Of a stretch of DNA of 64,000 bases, positions 24,501-41,100 are shown piece after piece. This DNA is from Dermatophagoides farinae (taxonomy: Eukaryota > Arthropoda > Arachnida > Sarcoptiformes > Pyroglyphidae): the NCBI RefSeq assembly GCF_024713945.1, contig NC_134683.1, positions 2,791,501 through 2,855,500 on the forward strand, in the 5' to 3' direction. Both the position numbers and the translations under genes were made by a program. The notes under the pieces are model-generated. The model did not search any database, had not been told where the DNA came from, and worked only from the letters and a program-made list of their open reading frames with translations. How positions within the stretch are numbered: the first letter of the stretch is position 1; each line of letters begins with the position of its first letter.

Positions 24501-25062
24501 AGAAATTGAGAAAAATGCACACAAACAAAATTCATCAAAACAACAAATGCAACCAAACCAACTAACCAACAAATTCAATATTTGTGGATATTGAAAGCAA
24601 TGAAAAAAAAAATATGGAGAACAATAGAGAATCTAAAGCAATATCATCATCATCATTATATCGTTGTGTGATATATATAATATATACGAAACTAATGTAG
24701 AAAAAAAAATAACTTCGTCATCATCATCATTAGAATAATGAGAATGAACCAACCACCCACCCACCAGAAAAAAAAATCATTCTCTTTTTTTTTAGATTCG
24801 GGACAACAACAACAACAACAACAAAAACAACAAAAAAATACACAAAAATTTTACATATGCCAATGCGCAGCAATTCTTTATAATTTTTTTTTCTATACAC
24901 AACAAAACAAAAATTCAATTCTTCAACAACAACAACAACAACAACAACAACGAAAAAAAAATAGCACATAAAACATAACAAAAACAAACCAAAGATTTTT
25001 TTTTCTAATCTATTTAGTGCGCGTACAGTCTCCCCGCCGAAGCCAATCATTTTAAAAGTTGA

Positions 25063-25093
<31 letters not shown>

Positions 25094-25641
25094 CATTGCC
25101 GCGCGGTTCAATATTCTTTCTTTTTTTTGTATACTACTATTATTATTATTATTATTGTATACCACTACTTCATGCGTGTATAAGTTTGTTGGGCGGAGCT
25201 TTCATAAAATGTAAAATTCCATTCAAAATTTTACATTTTGAAATAACAACGATGACGACGAAAATAAAAAAAAAAAAAGAAGGCTTGGTTTTCTCTCTTT
25301 AGTTTTTTTTTGTTTGTTTGTTTCGTAAGTTGACGTCATTGATAAATATATTATTACCGTCTTCTTTTTCAATACTCCTCCTCTTTTCTAACTCACCCTC
25401 TTTGTAATCATCATTATCGTCGTAAATTTATTCTTCTTTTTTCTTTCATAAAAACTAACCACTACCATATGAATTAGAATTATATTTTTAACACTGATTA
25501 ATGCTACTTACATTTTTTTTTTTTTTTGATATTCAACATTAACAACAACAACAACAACAACATGTTCGGCATATACACACACGAACACATTTCAAAATGA
25601 AGAAGAAAAAAAAATAACAAATCAAACCCCAACATACACAC

Positions 25642-25675
<34 letters not shown>

Positions 25676-26280
25676 TAGTAGTGTGTTTGAAAAAAAATAC
25701 CACTACATTTATGAATCATTTTTTTTTATTTTTTCTTTTTTTTTCTTCTTGTTCTTCTTCTTGTTGTTGTTTTTTCATTCTTCATTCACATTTTGATTGG
25801 ATTCGATTTGATTCAAATCACCGACATCATCATCATCATCATCAATATCAACATCAACATTATAATAATAATAATAATCAAAATCATCACCCTCATACTC
25901 ATCAATTTTTTTTTGTTGTTGCTTTATTCGTTTTTCTTTCATTCGAATATATTAGATTTTTGTTTTTATTCAGTTTTTTTTCTGGTTCAAATATTATGGC
26001 GCTAATGCGTTTTTATATGACAAAAACAAAAACAACAACAACAACAATCACATAGACCGAAGAATGATGAAGATCATTTAATTTGTTTTTCAAAATTCTA
26101 ATAATCAATATCCGGTTATTATTGTTATTCGAATGAATTTTGTCGTGTGTTCATTTCATCTTATTATTATTCTGACCGGCCAATGATTCGTTTCTTGAAC
26201 TTGAATCGAAATAAAGAAGAAGAACAAAAAAAAAATCTCATTTCATTCTCCTTTTGTGTGTGTGTTTGTATTTGTGAATC

Positions 26281-26302
26281 TTTTTTTTTTTTTTTTTTTT
26301 TT
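26281..26302. repeat. Poly-T run of 22 nt
   Basis: An uninterrupted T homopolymer, among the longest in the window. Its length is prone to sequencing error. Confidence 0.85.
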
Positions 26303-27211
26303 GCTTTTGTCCCAATCTTATGAAATATTCTCACTTCCTCTTCAAAAAGCAAATTTGCTTTGGTGTGTTTTGGACGGCCGTTGTTTTTTTTTGTTTTTGT
26401 TTTGTTTTTTGTTTTTGCCCGTTTTTCTTTCATATTTTTTTTTTGGAACAACAATTTTCAACATTTACATAACTCAAATATTGGCCCTAAATTTTGGCAA
26501 TTCTGATAGTTTGTGTCTGATTTTTGTTGTTGCTGTTGTCGTCGTCGTCACGACAATAATTTCATTTTTTCACATTACATACAACCAGCAGCAGCAGCAA
26601 CAACAACAAAATTAATGATTCTCATCATCATCATGAGACATTCTTTTTTGTTTTTTTTTTAACAACAACGATAAAAAAAATGAGAAATAGCAATTTTATT
26701 TTCGGACAAAATTCATTTTATATTTGAGTTTTGCAATTTTTCAATGTAGAAAAACGCCAATATATATAGAGCAATATAAAGGAGGAGTTGGTCACTTATG
26801 AGCTGATTAACTGTGTGTGTATTTTTGAAAGAAAAATTTCCGCTCAAATAAAAAAAAATATATTCTCATTATTGATTGATTAACAATCAAATACGTTATA
26901 TTTCTCCTCCCACGCCTTTGAATCTTGACGCCTTCATTATCATCATTATAGTGTGTGTGTGAATTTGTGTTTATGCATCGTTTTCATTCATAATCATCAT
27001 CAATTGTCATTGATTTTTATTTGATTTTTATTTATAGTTCTATAATAATTCAATTTAAATGATAATGTTAATGGATGATGATGATAATGATGATGAAAAT
27101 AATCAATCACCAGATTATCAATAATCAATTATCAATCAATTTTTTTTTATTTTGTGAAAATTAACATCAAATAACACACACACACACACACACACATAAA
27201 AAAACGTGTCG

Positions 27212-30200
27212 ATGGCTGTACCTCATCCAATACCACCTCCAAATTTAGAACATTATGATTTACATAGAATTCCACCACCACTTCCATCATCATCATCATC
27301 ATCATCACAATTACCACCGTCAACAACAATAAATTCATATCCATCACATCATACATTACCACCACATCAATCTGGTGCCATGAATTATCCACCACCTCCA
27401 GGATCTAATAATCATTATGGTGGTATGATGAAAATTCCACCAACACATCAATCTTATCCACCTGCACCACCACCACCACCGCATCCAAATGATTATGGAA
27501 CAACGGCACATTATTATGCTACTGGTTATGGTCAGCCGCCAGTACCACCGATTCAACCATCTCATCATGATCCACAACATCAACAAACACCTCCACCGGG
27601 TTTAATGCATGATCAAAGTCGTACATCAAATGCTCAAGATACGAAACCACCACCACCTCCACAAACTAATCAATCGAATGATCGTCGTACACCCGGAATG
27701 ATGATGATGCAACCACCTTATGGTCATGTATATCCGGGTACACCTCCTATGTATCCACCACCATCGCAGATGAATTCAATACCACCACCACCATATATGA
27801 CCGGACCTCCTGCTCCTCCACCTTCTTCATCGCAACAATTACCGAATCATCATTTTGGCCATCATCAACCATCATCACCATCATATGAAATGGCTAAAAA
27901 AATGCGTATGAATGAACCACCACCACCAACAACGACCGTTACCAGTGGTGATCCAACATTAGTTGATGGTAGTGCATTTCATCCTCATCATCCACATTCA
28001 CATCCACATCATCAACAATTATCACATCAAGTGCCTTCGGGATCTCGACAACCACCACCACCTTCGGCTCCACAACATTATAATGGCAACCCTCAACAAA
28101 TTGCTCATAGTCAAATGTCAATTGCTCAACAACAGACTGTTCCAACAGCCAGCGGCATAATGAGATCAATGACAACAACGGATCCACAATCATCATGGGA
28201 TATTGCAAATGGTTCAGCAACAAATAAAACATCCGGAGGTAGTTGCAGTCCAACTCAACAACAACAACAACAATCAATACAGGATGTGGATAAATCATCT
28301 AAGAAAAAACGTAAACGTTGTGGTAGCTGTCCCGGTTGTCTACGTAAAGATAATTGTGGTGAATGTGGTCCATGTAAAAGTGTACGATCGCATCAAATAT
28401 GTAAGATGCGTAAATGTGATCAATTAAAAACGAAAAAAGAAAAGGTTAGTTAATGATTCGAAAAAAAATTCTTTATACAAAACAGAATTTTGAATTTCAC
28501 CAAAAAAAAAAAAAATCTCGATAATGATAATAATCTGTCTTCTATTTTTTTTTTTTTTTTTTTAGTTGAATTTATTTTTTGTCAAATTTCTTTTTTTCTT
28601 CTTGAAAAAAAATTCCATTTTTGTCCTGTGGTAGAAAATTTTCTTTCTTTTTTTATTTGCCACTACATTCATTCATTTTTATTCCATACAGAAAGCACAA
28701 ATATGTACAACGGTGTTTGGATACAATCCAAATAAAAATGAATGAAAGAAAAAAATAAAGACAAATTCAGTGAATATTTATAAAAATAGAAATGATTACA
28801 ACTACCATAAACACAAACATTCTATGTCTGCATTTTCAGAAATCCAATGTCTGTGTGTGTGTGTCTATGTAAGAAAAATGGCATAAATATCATCATCATC
28901 ATTATTATTAAATGAAATGATGAAAAAAAACTGAACACAAATTCATTAAATATTCTTATTATTGAAAAATTGAAATTGAAAAAAAATTCTTTACATGATA
29001 ATGATGATGATGATGATCATCATCATTCATATTCGGTATATTTGTTTGTTTGTCTGATTTTTTTTTTGTTTCTAAATGATTATTATTCGTGAGATCTCAT
29101 CATTATCATCATCATTTTGTTAACTTATTATTATTATTGATGATGATGATGATCATTATATATTATATATTTGAATGCTCATTAGGATTCTTTCGATAAA
29201 ACTTTATTGAATGTCAAACTTTTTTTTCCATTAGTTTTTGTGTTTTTGTTTCATTTGGTTTTGAAAAATAGAATTTTTGTTCTGCCAATGAATATTATAC
29301 ATACACAGAATGGAAAAGCGAAACTGAACTAATTTGAAAAATAAACGAGAAAAAAAATATAGAGAATTTTGATGATGAACTTTTTTTGTTTGTTTGTTTG
29401 TTTGTCTTATATTTTTTTTCTCTCATTCCGAATTTCGTTTGAGGATTTTTTTTTAAATATTTGAAATTAATTTCAATTAATTATACTTGCATTATTCTAA
29501 TGTTGTGTTCGGTTCATTATGTTATATATTAGTTTGAAGATTTCTAAATTGAGTTCAGTTTTTCTCTTGTTGTTGTTGTTGTTGTTGTCATTATTTTGTC
29601 ATTCAGAATTACATTTCGTAATGGCAGAAAAAAAAAATCTAAAAAAATTTTTCACTGTAATAATTTCATTTCATTTTATCTTTTATTTAATTTCCATTTT
29701 CTCATAGTTTTTTTTCTCTCTCTTTTTACATGTTTTTTGTTTATTTATTTTTTTTGTGTGTGTGTAAAAAATAAATATTTCACTCTGTATAATGCCCTAA
29801 GGCAAGGTCATATGCACTCAATTGTTTGTTTGTTTGTTTGTATGTAAAATTCATTTGAATTTTACATTTTGGCTTCCATTTATAAAATTGTGATAAATCA
29901 GCGGCAAAAAGTGAGCTGTGTGGAAAGTACAGAGATTTTTTTTCTGTTTGTTTATAATCGTCTCAAAATGACGTTGAAAAATTTGGTTTTTTTTTTCATT
30001 CTCAATTCCGAATCAATATGTGCGCACCTAAATGACTTTTTTTCCCTTCATTCATTTATTCATTCATTCATTCGAAAAAAAAATTTTCCAATGATTAATT
30101 TACCGGTATTTATGGATTTTTCAATGTTTGTCAGATATCCGAACATCCATCATGATGATGATGTAAATTATTTCATCAAATAAAATTTACAATGTAAATC

Positions 30201-33034
30201 TAATCTAATAATCATAATTTACCAGGTTGTCTGGATTTTTTTTGTTTTGTTTTTGTTTTTCTTACAAATAAAAACCGAAATAAAAAGGAGAAGGTAAAAT
30301 GTTGTTTGATAGAATATTGTAACATTGTATTTCAATTTATCTAAATTTTTTTTTAATGGGTTGACTTTATTTATTTATTTTTCGTCTCATCATCATCATC
30401 ATCAATTTTATTAGGATTCGTAATTCAAGTTTAGGTTCATTTCTCTCTCTCTCTCTCTTTCTCATTCACTTGTTCGTTCATTCACATACGGCAATGGTGG
30501 AGACATTCTCACCTGAAATTCATTGGCCATTGGCATTATGGCCAACGACATTGACAATTTTGTTCATCATCATCATACTACCTGTTTGTGTCTAGTCTAT
30601 AGTCTGATGATGATGATGATGATGATGATGATAATCAGGTAGAAATTATTTTTAACAAATGTCGATGTCTTACAATCACAATCAAACACACACACATAAC
30701 ACATAGACACACACAGTGAACATTTTAGTAACCGATTGAGTTGAAGATCAAGTTTTTTTTCTACTATTTTTATTTATTATTTCTACGACAAAAAAAAATT
30801 TTTTTTTTCGTTAAAATTTCGATGGTCCAATACTGAATGTTATGTAATGTTTGTGTTTGTATGTGTTTTTCCAATGGATTTTTGTTCAATTTTTTTTTCT
30901 TTCTCTCGAAAAAAATACAGGTATATGGCGCTGTTGTTTGGCTGGTTAGTTGTTTAGGTCATTTACCTATAAGAAGTGTGTGTGTGTGTGTTTGTCTGTG
31001 CGCATATTCATAATAAGAGAAATGATGTAAAGAAAATGATGACCTTGAAAAAAAACCAATGATTATGATGATGATGATGTAATATTGAAACATAAAACAT
31101 CACCATATTACCCGAAAAAAAATGTTGAAAATAAAAATGAATTCAACCAAACGAAACGAAATGCAAATATGAATACCGAATAATAAATGAACAAAAACAT
31201 TCTGAATCGATTTTTATTTTCTGGTCATGTTGATGATGATGATGATGATGATGATCAACCAAAATGCAGCCATTCAACCAGAAAAATGAATGAAATAAAG
31301 AGAGAAAGAAAATTGAAATCTGGTTCCATATGTGTGTGTGTGTTTAATTTTGAAATTTTTTTTCTGACTTACCAAAATAACAAATGAAAGAGAAAAAAAA
31401 CGAAAATTCAGATGACAATTCTAATGATGATCTGAACGAATCATTTATGTTGATGATGATGGTTATATAATATGAATGTAGACATTAATGATGGTGTATA
31501 TGTTTGTTTGTTGTCTATATTTTTTTTCCAATTCTCTGATGATGATGATGATGATGACAAAATAGTTTTTTTTAATGATTCATTGGAATTTCAGATTTTG
31601 TTGTTGTTGTTTGTTTGTTTCATAAACAGTAATCTGATGATGATGGTTTATATTCCAACGCATATATATGGTGTGGGTGTTTTTTTTCATGACCATCTTT
31701 TTTTTCAATGTGACTAATTAATTTGTTTTTTTTTCTTATCTTTTTCAATCATCAGGGTGGAAAATCGAAACAAAATCAGAGTCAGAATAATAATAATAAT
31801 AAAGCTTCAAATAATAATAATAAAGAATCAAGTAATGGATCAACAATATCATCATTATCATCATCATCATCATCATCATCTTCATCGTCGTCATCTTCAT
31901 CAGTGGCTGCAGCAGCAGCATCTATTGCATCGACAACACCAGCAATTGTATCTAATTTACCAAATTCAAATATAAACAATCATCATCATCATAATCAATC
32001 AACGGCGACGACGATAACGAAAAATAATGTATCATTAACATCGAAAAATTCATCACCACAATCTCAATCACAATCATTATCGTCATCATCATCATCATCA
32101 ACAACAACAACAACAGATTCTGTTTCACCACGATCATCAATGAAAAGGGTAAGTAATCATCTGTTGCTTTTGGCTGTCAATTTTATTATTATTTTTGTTT
32201 TCTGTTGGTGATCAGACATATTCTAGACAGATTTTTTTTTCGTTTATTCGTTTACCTTTTTAATCCAATTGATGAAATGTGTTTAGAATGGGTGCATCAT
32301 CAAATTGTCGGCATCTGTGACGATGATAATAATAATAATGATGATGATGATGGGCAATGATCCCAGGCAATTTTCCGGAACAAATGCAGGAGAGATACTG
32401 AATGAATGACTGGATGACTGACAATGATGAGACTATATTTTTAGTGAATGAAATGAATGAATCTATGTGTGTGTGTATGTAATAGAGAATCCCACATGGT
32501 CGCCTTACACACATCAACCGATTTCGTTGTTGGTTGGTTGGTTTATTTGCTTCGTCTGCGGCCGCCCGGCTTAATATCGTACAACAACAACGGGAATCAT
32601 GACGATGATGATGAGGGAACCATGAATAGAGAAATAAACAAGACAAGCAAAATCAACGGGCATATATGGCCATCAAAATAAAACGTGTGTGTGTGTGTGT
32701 ATTTTGAGGGGAGAAAAAAAAGAAAAATGAACACCCATTGCTTGTTGTTGTTTTGTTTGTGATCACTTGGAAAAAAAACAAGGATGTGTGAACAACAACA
32801 ACAACAAAAACAACCACAAATAGTGAGAGTGTGTGTGTGTGTGCATGAAAAATAAAACAAGAGCATAAATTGTGAATGATGATGTTATAAAAGAGGGTTG
32901 TTGTTGTTGTTATTGATGCTGATGTGGGTGAATGTGAAGAAATAATAATAACAACAACAACAACAAAAATGACTAAAAAAGAAAAGAAAAACAAAATCAA
33001 AACATTCAATGTAGATCACTAGATCAGTAGTGAA

Positions 33035-33077
<43 letters not shown>

Positions 33078-36000
33078 ATGTGGAATTGAATGAAAATTGA
33101 CAAATAAATAAACAAACAAACAAAAATTTGACCTTCAAACAGAATACAGAAACTTATTTGTTTTGTTTTGTTTTTCTTTTGATTAATTTTCGATTCTGTA
33201 AATTCAATCAATCAATCAATCAATGATAAAAATGTTCATTTTATGTATTTTTTTTATTTTCATTCATTTTTTTTTCTTTTTTGTTTTATTCATTTGATAA
33301 TGGCAGATGGTTTTCTGCAGTTTTTTTTGTCTACTGCTCATCGACATTGTTGTTGTTGTTGTTGTTATTGGAACCAATCGTAATAGTTTCATTCTTTTAT
33401 TATTATTATGATTACGAAGATATAAAATGCAAGAGAGAGAGAGAGAGAGTTTATGTTTCTATTTTGTGTTTATATATAACGACAGACAGACAGATTGTGT
33501 GTGTATATATGATATGGAATGAATGAATAAAAATGTTTGACGGCATGAAAAATTGACGATTGAAAATAAAATAAAAAAAATGTTAACGGTATCTGCTGTT
33601 GTTGTTGTTGTTGCTGTTGCTGTTGCTGTGTGTGTGTGTGTGTGTGTGTTCCAAACGAATTTCCTGTGTGAATATAAAATATTTTTTATGTATGCAATTT
33701 TGTTGTTGGTGTTGGAACCGTTTGTTTTTTTTTTTTTTTTGTTTCGTTGTCATGCCATGTTGTCGTTATTTTTTTTTTTTTTTTTTCGTAGAGACCGGAT
33801 GAAATATTGGAAATTTTTTTTTTTAATTTCATCTCAATTCAAATGTTGTTGTTGAAAGGTAAATTTCATTTTTTTTGTATTTTGAAATTTTAGAATTATT
33901 CACATTCATGATGATGTGATAGAGAATAATAATTCTGTTTCTGGAAATACGATATGAATTTTTTTTTTGCTTTAATTTATCATCATCGATTCTAGCTATG
34001 ATGCTGCAATTTTTTTTCGCCATTGTTTTCATTGTCTTTTTTTCAATATTTATTTTCTATTAACTTTATTCATTTGTTGTCGACCATTGTTTGTTTGTCT
34101 GTGTGTGTGTGTCGGTTTTTTTTCGGGTATTCGCATTTTTTTTTTATTATCATCATCGTCATTATTATTATTATTATTGGCCAAAACGACGAATATATTA
34201 TGATCAGATCAGATCGACAATAATAATGATGATGATGATGATGTTAAGGACGAGTCCATTGAATGATGGGTAAGTTGGTCTGAGCATAATAATAAATGGC
34301 CAAACAACAAAAAAAAAACATGGTGCACTTTGCACTTCGTCCTTTCACATTCGTTATATTGTTTGGTTTTTTTTTCTTTTGATTATGCTTCTACCCCTCA
34401 AAAAAAAGCTTATGAATGTTAAAGAATACTACTATGTTTGATGTACCATCATCATCATCATCATCATCATCGTGATGATCATAAGGACAACAAGGTCATT
34501 CTTATTGGTAGTGTTTGGTTTTAGTTTTTTTTTATTTTTATTTTCATTCTTCCAACAGAATGAATTGAATTTTTTTTTTAAATCAAATCTAATTGCATTT
34601 CATTGAATAGAATCGGTCCTTGAAAGATTCATGATGATAATGATGATGACGATTTCAATGACAGAAAAAAAAATCTAATCTAATCTCAAATACTAACATT
34701 GTGTTCGTGTGTTTACTGGGTGACATTTTTCCATTTTTTTTTTTTTTTTTTTTTTGATGAATGATAATAATGATCCATAAAAAAAGGAATGGAAAAAACA
34801 AATTTTTTTCCAATACTTTGCTCTTCATTGTTGTTGTTGTTGTTGTTGTTCCAGAATGTGGTATTTTTTTTATTATTGAACCTGCTTCTATTGTGTGTGT
34901 GTGTGTATCGGTGTGTCGGTATTGGTAATAATAATTCATTCTAAAATTCACTATACCAGAAAAAAAATTTAGTTGTAGTGGTAAAATAATGATGATGATG
35001 ATGATGATAATAATAATTTTGGTTCATTGGCCAAAGATATATTAGTTGTAGCAGTTGTGGTGGTGTTGGTGTTGGTAATCAATGGTTATAACTAAAAAAA
35101 AAAAAATTTCTGTAAAAAAAATCATCATCATCATCGTTATTTGTGTCCATTGTTGTTTGATAATAATAATAATGATGATGATGATGATGATGAAAATGGA
35201 AATGATGATGATTCTTACCTCATCATACACACACACACAAACAATATCTCTATATCCATTTCACTTGGATATCAATGATGATGATGATGATGATGTATAT
35301 ATATAGTGGACTCGTTCATTCTGGTTTTTTTTTGTTTTTTGTTGTTGTATTCTGTTTAGCATTTTTTTTTGTTTGGTTCGGTTCAATTTATTTTTTTTAT
35401 GTTATGATGATGATGAATACTGAATTTTTTATATTGTTCATCGTTATCGTTTTTATTTTTATTTTTTTATATATCCTATAAGCACACACACACACACCTC
35501 CTTTTTTTAGAAAATAGTATAACTTTTGGATTTTCATCATCATCATCATTCTTTTTTTTTGGGTTATTGTTGTTTGGGTAGTATGTGTGTGCATGTGAAT
35601 GAACCATTATGAGGGGAAAAATTGAAACTGAAACCCAACCATTACAGCTAAAAACATTGCATTGAAAAAAAAAATAGAATGTGTTGTGTTGTGTTTTTTT
35701 TTTCTTTTTTTTTTGATCATAAATCATTTGACTTGTCGCTGCTGTTTTCTCTCTGTGTATGTGTGTGTGTGTGCTACCATTTGCGAATTTTTTTTCCATT
35801 TTTATTTTTATTTTTTGCTTTCTCTTGTTTTGTTTTGTGTATTTTCTATTCTAGTTTGAGATTTTTTTTTTGTTTGACTCAACTATATACATTCTGTGTG
35901 TTCATCATTGTGATAATGATGATGATTATGGCGAAAGAATAACGAATCAAAATATACAAGACAAATAATAATGAATGAATCCATGATAATGAAACAATTG

Positions 36001-38107
36001 CAAATATATGTTGTACATCATATAGAATTATATTATTCCCTATTCAATTTTGTTAAGTTTCATATAAATATATAGAAAACTACTACTATAGCGATATATA
36101 TTCATTTATATTCTATGCGTATGGTAATTATAAAAGAATTTATTTATATACGAAATGAGAATAAAGAATTTTGTTTTTTTTTGATTCTCGATTTTTAATT
36201 TCATTTTGTTTTTTGTTTTTGTTTTTTGTTTTTTTTTCTCATTTTCGTAATCATTATTATCTGTATGTGTATTTTTTCTGTTTCTTCAACTGTGGATATA
36301 TAAATCGGAAAAAAATATTCCTAATGAGCACCAAAAAAAAATCCGGTGATGTTGTAGGTTGTGGAGCAAAAAAAAAAAAAAAAACAATCTATAATTACAG
36401 CTTGAAAATGGAGATTTAAATTTATTAAAAACTTTTTTTTTTAAATTTTTTTTTCGGTAAAACCTATTGGTTGTTTTTTTCATTATAGAAATTCCTATAG
36501 GAAAAAACTAGAGCTCAAACTCATCATCATCATCATATTATTTTTCTGGCTTGAAATGAAAGTTTTTTTTCGGGCCATTTTCTATTCATTTGTTTGTTGT
36601 TGTTTGTATAACGAATATATAGAGATTATATTTGTTTCGTAAAGACAAATTAACGATAATGATTGAAAGAAATTCAATCTAATATTCACGAATCATTTAA
36701 CCACGAACAAACAAACAAACCAAAAAAAAAGGAAAAAAATTATGTTTGTGGGTGTGTTTCTAATCTAAAACCTAATCTAGATCGGTTTAGTCCATTTTAC
36801 TAGATTCTTTCCAACACCGGCGTTTGTACACTGGTTTGTTTGTGTTAAAAGTTTTAGATATTTGGATATTTTTTTTATGCAATTCTGTCCTGTCATTGCA
36901 TTGGTCAGCCATCCATTCATTCATTCATTCATCATGTTCCAGGTACAACATATATAACAGTTGCTAATGTATCGTAGATTCTCATTTGCATATTCCTCAT
37001 TTGTTTTGGTTTACATATTGCTATGTAGGGGAAAAAAATGAAATTTACATTTTTTTCCATTTTCTCCACCCCTTTTGTTTTTTTCATTTGGCTTCTTTTT
37101 TTCAAAAAAAAAATGATAATATCTTGTAACAGATTGTCCATGACATATACACACACGCTGCTGCTGCTGCTAAAGCCAGGAAACATTAAACGAAAAAAAA
37201 TTTTTTCGACTTGACTTAAATTGAAAATAAGCTTTGGACACATGAACAAAAAAAAAATTCTGAAATTTTTTTCTCTATAAAGCTTCATTTTTAAATCATC
37301 ATTTGAATCAATTATGAAAATTATCATTACTTTCTTTTTCATCTAATAATTCAATGATTATCATTATGATGATGATGATGATGATATGGCCGTAAAAATA
37401 AAATCCTTGTCTTTTTTTTCTAATATTTCATGTTTCAAGTGAACATATGGTTGTCATTTTCTATTGTGTGCGTGTGTGCGTGTATGTACAACTAAGCTCG
37501 TTGCACAGATTGATGATTTTGTTTCGTTAGACCTAGTTTGTTTTTCTTTTTTTTCTGGGTGTTATGTTCCTCCTATAAATGTTCAATATTTGTTTGTTTG
37601 CTTCACTTGTTTCCGAATGTTTTTTTTTTTGGATGACATAATAATATTTCATACATTGATGATGATTATGGCGCTGACCATCATCTTTGTTCCCTATGGG
37701 CCGCAGTGCTTGTAATTATTTTTTTCAAGTGGATTTGTTTGACAAGTTTGGTAATTTTTTATTGAATGAATCATTCACCAGGAGAAAGAGAAAAAATCAA
37801 GACAAGTGATACTTGACCGATGTAAAACGAAAAACAAGATAAAGAGGTATCAACAATTTTATTCAATGAATATTTTTTATTTTTAGTTTTCCTGTAAAAT
37901 TTATCAACCATCAAACATCCATTGAAAATTGCAAAGAAATGGGGAATTTTTTTTTCTTTGTTTCGGAAACATAAATGGTTACCATCATGATGATGATGAT
38001 GATGATCATGATCATGATCCAAAATGAAACTGAAAAATGACAACAAGTTTGACCCCTAATGTTTTTGAGAATACTATGCTTTACAATTTGATAGCAATAG
38101 CTCACAT

Positions 38108-38144
<37 letters not shown>

Positions 38145-41100
38145 ATCAAAATGAATTTTATTTTATTTTTTTTTTGTAATTTTCAAGCTCTAGATTTTCT
38201 TCTTTATGTGTTTTGTATGTTTATGTAAAAACTAGAGAAAAAATGGCCATAATAATAATAGTCATAATTCTATTGTATTGTGTGTATGTGTGTGTGTGTG
38301 TATATATGGTAGCCATAATTCCATTGTGTTTGTGTGTGTGTGTGTGTGTATTTCATTCCATTCCATTCCATTTCAATTCATATTTATAGTCGTCAATGTT
38401 TGGCATTTTTTCATTCTTTTTTTTTCTTCTTTTTCATTCATTTCTCGGGTCCTTTTGTATTCAAACCGTATGTTCGGTTCGTTTCATTTCATTTTATTCA
38501 TCCATTCGTTTTGGTCTTGATTGGTGGTGGTGGTGGTGGTGGTTTGTGTTTCTTCATTGGATCTAGCTATTGTTCCGTTTTTTTTTTATTTTTGCTTTCT
38601 TTCTATCTTAGTTTGATAGCTAATAGATTTGAATCTAGCTCAAACAACATTGTCCTTGTTGCTGTTGTTGTTGTTTGGTTGGTTGTTAGTTCACCTGGTC
38701 CCCTTTTTTTCTGGTTGACAGCACCGAAAGCAGCAAATCAATTTATCTTCTTCGTTCGTAGACACACACACACATAGCTTAGGTTTTCCGATGAATGAAA
38801 AAAAAAATAGAAAAGAAGAAAAAAAAATTTACATTTTTCTATTCAACAAACGAACGAAAGAAAAAAAAATCGAAAATTGCGTCCTTGGCGTTTGTTGTCG
38901 TTGACATTTTTTTTTTCAAAATCTCACAAATCTATTGTTTACTGCTCTATGCTTATATAAATTGAGCTTAGATTTTTTTTCTGTTTTGGTTACCTACCTA
39001 CAAAAAGAGAAGTAGTAGTAGAAGAAGAAGAAGAATACGAAGAAAAATAAATTGTTTCGGTCAATATTTTACTTTCATCGATTGATTTGCACACAAAAAT
39101 CACTAATCAACTATTTCAATCTTTCGACATCTTTTAAAAAATATTGCCCCCTTTTTTTGGCAATAACAACAACAACAACAGCAGCAGCAACAACAACATC
39201 CAATAAGAAAAAATAAAGTCCACATATTAGGTACATAGATCATCATCATCATCATCATTTTAACGGATGGAATATTTTTTTACCCCCACCCCCTCTCATT
39301 TTGAAAGCCAATCTAATCTGGCCATTCATTTTCTCACGTTATGTGTCTAACTTATTTGACAATTGAAAATTTTTTTTTTTTGTGCATTCAAAGCAAAGAA
39401 GGTCGTTTGATTGGATTAATATGAATAGAAAATAGGAGAAAATTTATTTTGTTTTTTTTTCCACTGTGATTTATCAATTTATCCGTCTCAATAACTTATA
39501 ACCGTTGATTTTTTTTTCTCGTTTGTTTATTTATTTTATTTTACCTGAAAATAATGAAAATAATTAGACAAAACCTGGAGGCGTTTATCTTGGACCGGAA
39601 CAATATCCGAATAATAATAATAATAATAATGGCAATCCATCTCAACCATATCCTGGTGGTCAATATGAAACAAATGGTTATGGCCATCCTCATCATCAAC
39701 AATATCAACAACAACAACAGCAATTACAATCACCATTATCAAATGGTAATCAAACACCTCCACAATCATCAGTTTTGAATGGTTCAAATGATAATCCTCA
39801 ACAACAACATCAAGCACCTGTTGGTGAAAATTCGAATCGTCATAAGATAATGAATAATCGCCTGAAAACATTGATACAGAATCGTCAGAATCAAAAAGAT
39901 CAAAATATTGTATCACAACCACAGCCATCAACACCAACAATGGCTGGACAATATTCACAATTTTCAAGTAAGTTTTAATAATTTTTTAAACAAAATTAAA
40001 AAATTTTAAATTTTAATCAAAAAAAAAAATCACTTGTTTAAAATCAGGTCATCCTGGTTATCCACCACCACCACCACCACCAATGCCAAATACGGCAGCT
40101 ACAATTGATTCTCATTGGATTTCTCAATCGAATAGTCAACAACAGCAACCACCGCAAACAACAAATCCACCGGATAAATCACCTAAACCACCTACTCCTG
40201 GACGAAAAACACCAGTATATTCGATGCCATCACCAGCAGCTGCAACAGCATCTCCAATTGATTCAAATGCCACTCATTCCGTTGACAATTCTAATAATGC
40301 ATATAGTTCATATTATGGATCTGGTAATGCTGCTTCTGCTACAATTACTGCTCCGATTACTTTACAATCTACCGATAAATCTTTACCGGCAAATACCTCA
40401 ATGCCTTATAATACTAATGTAAATAATCAAGGCAATTATCCACCAATATCAAATCACCAACAACAGCCGAATGCTCTTCCACCCGGATCAAACATTATAG
40501 AATATCCGCCACCACCATCAACCACTCAATCGATGATGAATGGAATGGTTGGAAGCCCATATGGAAAAACAAATCCACCGGTCCAATCCGATTTGGCTAC
40601 ATTGCTCAAATCAAATACAACAACAGCAACTACTGTACCATCATATCCTTCTACATCTTTATCATCGAATGAAACGACCACATCTGCGGATTCATCATCC
40701 ACAATACCATCAACAACAACATCAACGAATAATGTTGGTGATCCTTTTTTAGTGAATACGACCACAACTATGAACCATCACCTATCAAATTCGACAACAT
40801 CTATGAATACATCTACAGGTATGTCCATTGTTATTTATTCTTTATTATTAGAATTCGTGAAAACAATTTTTTTTAAATTTATTTACAATCTGACACACTA
40901 GATATTACCAATTCATATAATAATAATAATAATAATCAATATGCAATGCAAATGAATTCTCGACAACCACAAACACCAACATCCACCAATAATTATTCGA
41001 CAACAACAACAAATCAATCGAATTCACCATTTTTTGTCAATTCGAATCTATCTGTGATGAGCAACAACAACAATAATAATAAAAATGAAACTTCAATAAC

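Noticed and set aside
27206-27211. Start of the CXXC protein at GTG 27206
   Set aside because: GTG is not a usual eukaryotic nuclear start; the ATG six bases later, after an in-frame TAA at 27197, is preferred.
27147-28298. Minus-strand and alternate-frame ORFs inside exon 1 of the CXXC gene
   Set aside because: They are shadows of the Pro/His-rich coding frame and lack any domain.
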